A stretch of DNA of 64,000 nt from Tardibacter chloracetimidivorans (GTDB taxonomy: Bacteria > Pseudomonadota > Alphaproteobacteria > Sphingomonadales > Sphingomonadaceae): positions 3,235,001-3,299,000 of the forward strand of contig NZ_CP018221.1 of NCBI RefSeq assembly GCF_001890385.1. Reading direction: 5' to 3'. The stretch's first letter is position 1. Every line of letters begins with the position of its first letter. Below are positions 1-6,962 of this stretch, piece by piece. Both the position numbers and the translations under genes were made by a program. Below the pieces are notes generated by a model. The model worked only from the letters and a program-made list of their open reading frames with translations. It was not told where the DNA came from and searched no databases.

Positions 1-66
1 TTAATCCTCCATAATGGAACATGAAGGTCGGGGGATTGGCTAGGTCCCCGTGCGGGGGTCGGGGTC

Positions 67-567
67 ATGAAAATCGGAAAGAACATCGGGGCTGCCGTCG
101 TCGCGGTGGCCATGTTTTGTATGAGCGCTTCCGAGGCGGAGGCGGGGTCAGGCTGCTGGCAGGCGAGCCAAGTCGCCGCCGCCAAGGTCCGCGACCTGCA
201 GACGCGAATGATGGTGGCCGGGCTCAAATGCCGCGGCTATGGACCAGAGATGCTGGCGGCCTACAACCGCTTTGTCGTTGTCCATCGCGCCAGCATCCAG
301 CGGCACAACGACGTTCTTCGCGCTCGCTTTATCCGCATGGACGGGCGGTCGGCGGGCCAGCGCGGCTATGATCGCTATGCGACGGCGCTCGCCAATGCCT
401 ATGGCGCGACGAGCGCCGATCCGGCGGCCTGCGGGGAAATGGTGGGACTGGCGAAACGCGCCGCAACCGCTCGCGCGATCGATCTTGTCGCGCTTGCCGA
501 AGACCATGGGCTTGAGCCGGAGATGAAGGGCGGAGCCTGTCCCGTACGGATGGCCAGCAGTAGATAG
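67..567 (+). CDS. Secreted hypothetical protein
   Basis: I do not recognise the family. The 166-residue product begins with a clear signal peptide (Lys at 2 and 5, hydrophobic core about residues 8-18, likely cut after the AEA at 24-26), so it should be periplasmic or exported. The mature part is mostly helical in character and has four cysteines (in the contexts SGCWQ, LKCRG, AACGE and GACPV), which could form two disulfides. The ATG is preceded by a weak purine-rich stretch. A hairpin about 57 bases after the stop may end the transcript. The real coding frame is supported by the signal peptide and by codon-position GC; the opposite-strand frames look like shadows. Function unknown. Confidence 0.7.
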   Translation: MKIGKNIGAAVVAVAMFCMSASEAEAGSGCWQASQVAAAKVRDLQTRMMVAGLKCRGYGPEMLAAYNRFVVVHRASIQRHNDVLRARFIRMDGRSAGQRGYDRYATALANAYGATSADPAACGEMVGLAKRAATARAIDLVALAEDHGLEPEMKGGACPVRMASSR

Positions 568-623
568 CCTCGGGCGCGTCTTTCTGTTGACAGGCGGTTG
601 TCCTCTTCCGCCTCTCGCGCTGA

Positions 624-652
624 GGCAGGTCATTGCAGCCTGCCCATTTTAT
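624..652 (+). terminator. Possible intrinsic terminator
   Basis: GGCAGG (624-629) pairs with CCTGCC (639-644) around a 9-base loop and is followed by CATTTTATT. The stem is only six pairs, so this is a moderate candidate for ending the upstream hypothetical gene before ahcY. Confidence 0.4.
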
Positions 653-786
653 TGGGCCCGGCGCCGCTCGGTATTTGCATCTGCCCGCGCAGGGGGGTAG
701 GAGGGGCCGCTTCGTGACCCACCTCATATATAGATATTGTTATGAGTCGGACGCGAGGTGCTGGATTCGAGAGCAGGAGCATTATC

Positions 787-2199
787 GTGGCCACCCAGAT
801 CGCGGGCGACTTCACCGACTTTGAGGTCAAGGACATTTCCCTTGCTGCATGGGGCCGCAAGGAGATTGAGATCGCCGAGACCGAGATGCCGGGCCTTGTC
901 GCGCTTCGCGGCGAATATGGCGCCTCAAAGCCGCTGAAGGGCGCGCGCATCACCGGCTCACTGCACATGACCATCCAGACGGCGGTGTTGATCGAGACGC
1001 TGGTGGAGCTTGGCGCGGACGTCCGCTGGGCCTCGTGCAACATCTTTTCGACTCAGGATCATGCGGCGGCGGCGATCGCGGCGGCCGGCATCCCGGTGTT
1101 CGCCTTCAAGGGTGAAACGCTTCAGGAATACTGGGATTATGTCGTCCGCATTTTCGACTGGGGCAGCGACACCACCGCCAACATGATCCTCGACGACGGC
1201 GGCGACGCGACCATGTTCGCGCTCTGGGGCGCGCGGGTGGAGGCGGGCGAGACGCTGTTCACCCCGTCGAACGAGGAGGAGGAAATCTTCTGCGCGGTGC
1301 TGACGCGCTTCCTTGCCGAACGGCCGGGCTATCTCACCAAAACGGTGAAGACCATCAAGGGCGTGTCGGAAGAGACCACCACCGGCGTCCACCGCCTTTA
1401 TGAGCTGGCGAAGACCGGAAAGCTTCCCTTCCCGGCGATCAACGTCAACGACAGCGTCACCAAGTCCAAGTTCGACAATCTCTATGGCTGCAAAGAATCG
1501 CTCGTCGACGCGATCCGCCGCGCCACCGACGTGATGCTGGCGGGCAAGGTGGCCTGCGTCGCGGGCTTCGGCGATGTCGGCAAGGGTTCGGCGGCGTCGC
1601 TGCGCAATGGAGGCGCGCGCGTGCTGGTCACCGAAGTCGATCCGATCTGCGCGCTGCAGGCGGCGATGGAAGGCTATGAAGTCGTGACGATGGAAGAGGC
1701 GACCCGGCGCGCCGACATCTTCGTCACCGCCACGGGCAACATGGACGTCATCACCGTCGATCACATGCGGGCGATGAAGGATCGCGCGATCGTCTGCAAC
1801 ATCGGCCACTTCGACAGCGAGATCCAGATTGCCGGCCTCGCCAACATGAAGTGGGACGAGATCAAGCCGCAGGTGGACGAGGTCGAGTTTCCCGACGGCA
1901 AGAAGATCATCGTGCTGGCCAAGGGCCGGCTGGTGAACCTGGGCTGCGCGACGGGCCATCCCAGCTTCGTCATGTCGTCCAGCTTCACCAATCAGGTGCT
2001 TGCGCAGATCGAGCTTTGGACCAAGAGCGGCGAATATGAGAACAAGGTCTATGTGCTGCCCAAGCACCTGGACGAAAAAGTGGCCGCGCTGCACCTGGAA
2101 AAGCTGGGCGTGAAGCTGACGACGCTCACGGAAAAGCAGGCCGCCTATATCGGCGTCGCCACCAGCGGGCCGTACAAGCCGGATCATTACCGCTACTGA
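787..2199 (+). CDS. ahcY: Adenosylhomocysteinase
   Basis: Hydrolyses S-adenosylhomocysteine to adenosine and homocysteine, keeping the methyl cycle running; cytosolic, NAD-dependent, usually a homotetramer. Visible marks are the SAHH signature around [12 protein letters not shown], the NAD-binding loop [10 protein letters not shown] and the conserved C-terminal end KPDHYRY. The GTG at 787 is preferred over the in-frame ATG at 742 because AGGAG lies at 775-779 with a 7-base spacing, and the resulting start (ATQIAGDF...) matches the usual start of alphaproteobacterial homologues; the product is then 470 residues, normal for the family. It is monocistronic by appearance, with a strong terminator just after it. 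The 220-base upstream gap has an AT-rich patch near 726-742 that may be the promoter. Confidence 0.97.
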   Translation: MATQIAGDFTDFEVKDISLAAWGRKEIEIAETEMPGLVALRGEYGASKPLKGARITGSLHMTIQTAVLIETLVELGADVRWASCNIFSTQDHAAAAIAAAGIPVFAFKGETLQEYWDYVVRIFDWGSDTTANMILDDGGDATMFALWGARVEAGETLFTPSNEEEEIFCAVLTRFLAERPGYLTKTVKTIKGVSEETTTGVHRLYELAKTGKLPFPAINVNDSVTKSKFDNLYGCKESLVDAIRRATDVMLAGKVACVAGFGDVGKGSAASLRNGGARVLVTEVDPICALQAAMEGYEVVTMEEATRRADIFVTATGNMDVITVDHMRAMKDRAIVCNIGHFDSEIQIAGLANMKWDEIKPQVDEVEFPDGKKIIVLAKGRLVNLGCATGHPSFVMSSSFTNQVLAQIELWTKSGEYENKVYVLPKHLDEKVAALHLEKLGVKLTTLTEKQAAYIGVATSGPYKPDHYRY

Positions 2200-2220
2200 C
2201 GACTTTTCGAACTGCCGACA

Positions 2221-2260
2221 ACGGCGCCGGTCCATCATCGGATCGGCGCCGTATTTGTTT
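2221..2260 (+). terminator. Intrinsic terminator after ahcY
   Basis: ACGGCGCCG (2221-2229) and CGGCGCCGT (2244-2252) form a perfect 9-bp stem with a 14-base loop, followed by the T-rich run ATTTGTTT. It lies 21 bases after the ahcY stop and separates it from divL. Confidence 0.85.
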
Positions 2261-2306
2261 CACGCCGCCACGGAAAGGCGGTTCCCACCCTTCCTTCAAA
2301 TGGTTA

Positions 2307-4772
2307 GTGGTGGAGGCCGTGGGAAGCAGGGGTTTATGGCTGATACCGGCTGCGGCCGGGTCGATGTGCGCCGCGATGCCGGCCGCCGCCGCCACAGGCG
2401 CGTTCGGCCGCGAGACGCTGGGCCTGTCTCCTGTCACCCTTATCGGGCTTGTCACCGGCGTCTGGCTGGTCGGCGCTGCATGGGCGGTCGCGCGGTCGAT
2501 CCGCTGGGCGTCCGAGGCGCGTCTGGCCGGTCGCGCCAACGCGCGGCTCAAGGCGCTGGTGGCCGCCGCGCCCGCGGCCTATCTGCTCGTTTCCCGCGAC
2601 CGGAAAACCGCTTCGTCCGCTTCGTTGCTCCCGCTGATGGGCCTTTCTGCCGAGCCGCAGAGCCTGCACGATCTCCACGGCCTTGATGATCGCATAGAGG
2701 CGAAGGATATCGCCGGGCTGATCGACGACATCGCAAGCATGCCAGTCAGCGGGCGGCCGTTCGCAAGGCTGCTGCACGCCAAGGGCGAGGACCGCATCTT
2801 CAGGGCCGAGGGGCGGATCGCCGAGCCGGAGCTGGTCGGTGACGGGGGCGTCGTGGTCTGGTTCTCGGACGTCACCGAATGGCAGTCGGAGCGGGATAGT
2901 CTGGCCGGGCGCGTGGATCAGATGTCAACGGCGCTCACGGCCATTTCCGCGCTGATCGAAGCCGCGCCTTTCCCGATCTGGCACCGCCGGGGCGATGGCG
3001 TGCTGACGCTCGTCAACAGCGCTTATGTGAGTGCGGTGGAGGCACCAAGCGCGGCCGAGGCGGTGGCGCGTGGGGCAGAGCTGTTCGACGATTCAAGAGG
3101 TATGGCGCCTCGCGAAGCCGCGGTCCAGGCAAAGGCCGACAACCGCCCCCTGGTGCGTACCGCGCCCGCGATCGTCGCTGGCGAACGCCGGATGTTTCGC
3201 GTGCTGGACGTGCCGCTGGGGGGAGCGGGCGTGGCGGGCTTTGCCTTCGACATTGAGGATCTGGAGCAGACCCGCGCCGAGCTGCTGCGCTTTTCGCGCG
3301 CGCAACGCCACACGCTGGATCGGCTGTCCGCCGGAGTCGCGCAGTTCGGCGCGGACCGGACGCTCGTGTTCTTCAACCAGCCGTTCGCCCGCATCTTTGC
3401 GCTTGAGCCGGAATGGCTGGCGGAACGGCCGGAGTTCGATCGCCTGCTCGAGCGGATGCGCGAGAAGCGGCGCATCCCCGAGCAGCGCGACTTCCTGAGC
3501 TGGCGCAACGAGCGGCGGCAGTGGTTCACCACTGCTTCGGAGGCGATCGAGGAGACATGGGCGCTTCCCGAAGGTTCCCATCTGCGCGTTTTCGCCCAGC
3601 CGCATCCCGATGGCGGGTTGCTCGTCATCTTCGAGGACCGGACCGAGCAGTTCCGCCTCGCCAGCTCGCGCGACACGCTGCTCCGCGTCCAGGCGGCGAC
3701 GCTCGACAATCTGTTCGAGGCGGTCTGCGTGTTCGCCGCCAACGGCAGGCTGCAGCTGTGGAACAGCCGGTTCGCCGACATGTGGGGGGTTCGCCACGAG
3801 GAGCTTCAGGAGCATCCTGCGATCGACCAGCTTGTCTCCATCGCCTCCCAGGCGCTCGCACGGCCGGAACGGGCGGAGATGCTCAAGCACTTCGTCCGCT
3901 CCGCCACCACCGACCGCCGCCAGCGCAGCGGCCGCCTGTCGTTGAAGGACGGGCGGCATCTGGAGTTCGCCGCCGTGCCGCTGCCCGACGGCAACGCCCT
4001 TTTCACCATGCTCGACATCACCGACAGCCGCCGCATCGAATCGGCGCTGCGGGAACGGAATGAAGCGCTGGAAGCGGCCGACCGACTGAAATCCGCCTTC
4101 GTCGCGAATATGAGCTATGAATTGCGGACTCCGCTGACCTCGATCCTCGGCTTCAGCGAAATGCTGACCGGCGGCTATGCGGGCGATCTGAACGGTCAGC
4201 AGGGCGAATATATGCGCGCCATCCTGGAATCGGCGGATCGGTTGCAGGGGCTGATCGACAACATCCTAGACCTCGCCATTTCCGACGCGGGCGCGCTGGA
4301 GCTTGATATCCAGCCGGTGGAGGTGAAGGCGCTGGTCGATGCCGCGGTCGCAGCCAAGGCGGATATGCTGGCCGAAAAGCAGCTGGACCTGAATGTGCGG
4401 GTGCGCGCCAATGCCGGGCGCATCGAATGCGACGAGCGAAGGTTGAGCGCCAGCCTTCATCACCTGCTGTCGAACAGCATCAACTTCACGCCTGCGGGCG
4501 GCCGGGTGATGGTGCTCGCCGAGGGAAGCCGCGAGGGGGTTCGAATCACCGTGTCCGACAGCGGCATCGGCATTGCGCCTGAACAGCAGGAGCGGGTGTT
4601 CAGTCCGTTCAACCGCGAGGATGAAGGCGTCGGCTCGTCGATCGGCGGCCTTGGGCTGGCGCTGGTCCGCCGCTATGTCAGCCTGCATGGCGGCACGGTG
4701 GAGCTTCATTCCGAAGTCGGATCGGGAACGACGGTGACGCTCGCCATCCCCCGGCATCACAGGCCCGCATGA
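2307..4772 (+). CDS. divL: DivL-type sensor pseudo-histidine kinase (Tyr in place of His)
   Basis: An 821-residue membrane-anchored PAS/kinase protein. Seen: one or two hydrophobic N-terminal segments (about residues 8-28 and 45-65), several PAS-like regions between about 90 and 580, a dimerisation helix, and a HATPase_c domain with N-box (LLSNSINFTP), DSGIGI and GGLGLALV. The H-box reads NMSYELRTPLT: the phospho-accepting His is Tyr604. That substitution is the hallmark of DivL, which in Caulobacter works with the response regulator DivK and the CckA-CtrA phosphorelay to set cell polarity and cell-cycle timing. The neighbours tsaE-amgK-murU-addBA are, from memory, the same as around divL in other alphaproteobacteria. 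Start is uncertain: GTG 2307 gives the full first hydrophobic segment, while an in-frame ATG lies at 2364. It overlaps tsaE by ATGA. Confidence 0.88.
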   Translation: MVEAVGSRGLWLIPAAAGSMCAAMPAAAATGAFGRETLGLSPVTLIGLVTGVWLVGAAWAVARSIRWASEARLAGRANARLKALVAAAPAAYLLVSRDRKTASSASLLPLMGLSAEPQSLHDLHGLDDRIEAKDIAGLIDDIASMPVSGRPFARLLHAKGEDRIFRAEGRIAEPELVGDGGVVVWFSDVTEWQSERDSLAGRVDQMSTALTAISALIEAAPFPIWHRRGDGVLTLVNSAYVSAVEAPSAAEAVARGAELFDDSRGMAPREAAVQAKADNRPLVRTAPAIVAGERRMFRVLDVPLGGAGVAGFAFDIEDLEQTRAELLRFSRAQRHTLDRLSAGVAQFGADRTLVFFNQPFARIFALEPEWLAERPEFDRLLERMREKRRIPEQRDFLSWRNERRQWFTTASEAIEETWALPEGSHLRVFAQPHPDGGLLVIFEDRTEQFRLASSRDTLLRVQAATLDNLFEAVCVFAANGRLQLWNSRFADMWGVRHEELQEHPAIDQLVSIASQALARPERAEMLKHFVRSATTDRRQRSGRLSLKDGRHLEFAAVPLPDGNALFTMLDITDSRRIESALRERNEALEAADRLKSAFVANMSYELRTPLTSILGFSEMLTGGYAGDLNGQQGEYMRAILESADRLQGLIDNILDLAISDAGALELDIQPVEVKALVDAAVAAKADMLAEKQLDLNVRVRANAGRIECDERRLSASLHHLLSNSINFTPAGGRVMVLAEGSREGVRITVSDSGIGIAPEQQERVFSPFNREDEGVGSSIGGLGLALVRRYVSLHGGTVELHSEVGSGTTVTLAIPRHHRPA

Positions 4773-5215
4773 TCGAGCTTTCCGGCGAAGAGGCGATGCG
4801 CGCATTCGGGGCGCGGCTCGCCGGCTGCCTCCGCACGGGCGATGTCGTGGCGTTGAGCGGCGATCTTGGCGCGGGCAAGACAACGCTGGCGCGCGGCGTT
4901 CTGGAAGGGCTTGGCCTTGCGGCCGAAGCGCCCAGCCCCAGCTTCACCCTTGTCCAGAGTTATGCCCCGCCCGAGGTGCGATTGCCCGTCTGGCATGTCG
5001 ATCTCTACCGCCTCTCGCATCCCGAAGAGGCGGAAGAACTGGGACTGGACGAGGCGCTTTCCGAAGGGGCGCTGCTGATCGAATGGCCCGAGCGGCTGGG
5101 AAGCTGGCTGTGGCCGGACGCGCTTGTCATCCGCATCGATGGGGCAGGCGGAGACCGGAGGCGCTTGACAGCAACCGTGCCGCCCGCTTGGGGAGGACGA
5201 TGGCCTCCCCGATGA
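4769..5215 (+). CDS. tsaE: tRNA threonylcarbamoyladenosine biosynthesis ATPase TsaE
   Basis: Small P-loop ATPase that acts with TsaB and TsaD in making the t6A modification at position 37 of ANN-decoding tRNAs; cytosolic. The product is 148 residues, normal length. Walker A is GDLGAGKTTL (about residues 31-40), and the family block HVDLYRLSHPEEAEELGLDE is visible with small changes. The ATG overlaps the divL stop (ATGA), so translation is probably coupled. Its stop lies 16 bases inside amgK, so the two genes overlap. Confidence 0.95.
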   Translation: MIELSGEEAMRAFGARLAGCLRTGDVVALSGDLGAGKTTLARGVLEGLGLAAEAPSPSFTLVQSYAPPEVRLPVWHVDLYRLSHPEEAEELGLDEALSEGALLIEWPERLGSWLWPDALVIRIDGAGGDRRRLTATVPPAWGGRWPPR

Positions 5216-6204
5216 TCCCGCCGCCCGCCGCACCCGCGTTTCTTGCCCGCTCAGGCTGGGCGGACGCCGATATTCTGCCGCTGGCGGGCGACGCTTCCTT
5301 CCGCCGCTATTTTCGCGTGGTACAGGGCGGCCGCACCGCCGTTCTGATGGACGCGCCTCCGGAACATGAGGACAGCCGCCCGTTCCTCGCCATCGCCGCC
5401 CATCTGCGCGGGCTGGGCTTTTCCGCGCCGGACGTGCTGGCGAAGGATATGGACAAGGGTCTGATCCTGCTGGAGGATTTTGGCGACGCCCGCGTCAATC
5501 CGCTGCTGGAGCGCGAGCCGGGGCTGGAGCGCGGCATCTACGAGCGCGCGATCGATCTTCTGGCCGAACTGCACCGCTCACCCCCCGGCAATGTGCCCGC
5601 CTATGACGCCGCCGTGCTTCATCGCGAGGCGGGACTGCTAACCGAATGGTACGCCCCCGCGCTTGGGGTGGCGGTGGATGCCCCCGCCTTTGCCACCGCG
5701 TGGGAGCAAGCGCTTGGCCCGGTGCTGGAACAGACTGCGCGCCGGCCCGTGCTGGTGCTGCGCGACTATCACGCCGACAATCTGATGTGGCTGCCGGATC
5801 GCGCGGGCATCAGGGCGCTTGGCCTGCTCGATTTTCAGGACGGGCTTGCCGGGCACCCCGCCTATGATCTTGTCTCGCTGCTTCAGGACGCGCGGCGCGA
5901 CGTCGCGCCCGAATTGGAGGAAGCGATGATCCGGCGCTATGTCGCAGCGGCGGGCGTGGCCGACGCCGACGCCTTTCGCGCGGCCTATGAAGTGCTTGGC
6001 GCGCAACGCAACACCAAGATCCTCGGCATCTTTACCCGGCTGTGGAAGCGCGACGGAAAGCCCGGCTACCTCGCATTCCAGCCGCGCGTATGGGGCTGCC
6101 TGGACCGCAATCTCGCGCATCCGGCGCTTGTCCCGGTCCGGCAATGGTTCGATGCCAATCTGCCCGCTTCGGCACGGGCAGAGGCGTGGAGGGAAAAAGC
6201 ATGA
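5200..6204 (+). CDS. amgK: N-acetylmuramate/N-acetylglucosamine anomeric kinase
   Basis: Aminoglycoside-phosphotransferase-fold sugar kinase; AmgK phosphorylates MurNAc at C1 in the cell-wall recycling route that leads straight to UDP-MurNAc. Seen: the catalytic loop DYHADNLMW, the metal-binding DFQDG and the general APH fold. The longer frame reaches back to 5083, but ATG 5200 has GGGAGG just upstream (5191-5196) and starts at the usual place for the family; the product is then 334 residues. The assignment to AmgK, and not a generic phosphotransferase, rests mainly on the immediately following murU, with which it shares ATGA. Confidence 0.88.
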   Translation: MASPMIPPPAAPAFLARSGWADADILPLAGDASFRRYFRVVQGGRTAVLMDAPPEHEDSRPFLAIAAHLRGLGFSAPDVLAKDMDKGLILLEDFGDARVNPLLEREPGLERGIYERAIDLLAELHRSPPGNVPAYDAAVLHREAGLLTEWYAPALGVAVDAPAFATAWEQALGPVLEQTARRPVLVLRDYHADNLMWLPDRAGIRALGLLDFQDGLAGHPAYDLVSLLQDARRDVAPELEEAMIRRYVAAAGVADADAFRAAYEVLGAQRNTKILGIFTRLWKRDGKPGYLAFQPRVWGCLDRNLAHPALVPVRQWFDANLPASARAEAWREKA

Positions 6205-6962
6205 GCCGGTTTCGCCGCCCGCTTGCGCTGAGGCCCAGCCCGGCGGTCGACATGCCCGGGACGGCGATGGTGCTGGCGGCCGGGCTTGGCAAGCGCATGC
6301 GGCCGCTCACCGCGACACGGCCAAAGCCGCTGGTGGAGGTGGCCGGGCGCACGCTGCTCGACCGCGCGCTGGATCGGCTGCGCGCCGCGGGGATCAGCCA
6401 GGCCGTGGTCAACGTCCATTATCTGGCCGACGCGCTTGAGGCGCATCTGAAGTCGCGCCCGCAGGATATGGATATCCGCATTTCCGACGAGCGGACGAAG
6501 CTGCTGGAGACGGGCGGCGGAGTCGTTCATGCGCTGCCGCTGATCGGCGACGACCCGTTCTACATCGTCAACAGCGACAATCTGTGGGTGGACGGTCCGG
6601 TCGACACATTGCGACTACTTGCCCAGCGCTGGAACGCAGATGAAATGGACGCGCTGCTGCTGATGGTGCCGCTGGCGCGCGCCAACTGCCACACCGGCTT
6701 CGGCGATTTCCACATGGACCCAAGCGGCAGGGTCTCCCGCCGCAGGGCCGGCCGGGTCGCGCCCTTCGTCTTCACCGGAGTGGAGCTGGTGTCGAAACGC
6801 CTGTTCGACAATCCGCCCGAAGGCGCGTTCTCGATGAACCTGCTGTGGGACAGGGCGATCGAGGCGGGCCGCTGCTACGGAATCTCTCATCAGGGCCTGT
6901 GGTTCGATGTCGGCACGCCGCGCGCCCGCGCGCAAACCGAAGCGATGATTACGCATGGCTGA
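6201..6962 (+). CDS. murU: N-acetylmuramate-1-phosphate uridylyltransferase
   Basis: Nucleotidyltransferase that converts MurNAc-1-phosphate and UTP to UDP-MurNAc, so recycled MurNAc can bypass MurA and MurB. The 253-residue product has the NTP-transferase signature AMVLAAGLGKRMRPLT and the following KPLVEVAG; the sugar-nucleotide site includes NSDNLWVDG. ATG 6201 overlaps the amgK stop by four bases and follows GGAGGGAAAAAGC, making it much better than the upstream in-frame ATG at 6042, which lies inside amgK. Its end overlaps addB by eight bases. Confidence 0.9.
   Translation: MSRFRRPLALRPSPAVDMPGTAMVLAAGLGKRMRPLTATRPKPLVEVAGRTLLDRALDRLRAAGISQAVVNVHYLADALEAHLKSRPQDMDIRISDERTKLLETGGGVVHALPLIGDDPFYIVNSDNLWVDGPVDTLRLLAQRWNADEMDALLLMVPLARANCHTGFGDFHMDPSGRVSRRRAGRVAPFVFTGVELVSKRLFDNPPEGAFSMNLLWDRAIEAGRCYGISHQGLWFDVGTPRARAQTEAMITHG

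Noticed and set aside
21-66. Short open frame and GC-rich inverted repeat at the left edge
   Set aside because: The frame from position 21 overlaps the secreted hypothetical gene in another phase and has an Arg/Gly-rich shadow composition. The GTCCCC/GGGGGTC repeat is imperfect and has no T run.
568-786. SAH riboswitch upstream of ahcY
   Set aside because: SAH riboswitches precede ahcY in many proteobacteria, but I could not find the conserved core sequence or pseudoknot here; only one short terminator-like hairpin is seen.
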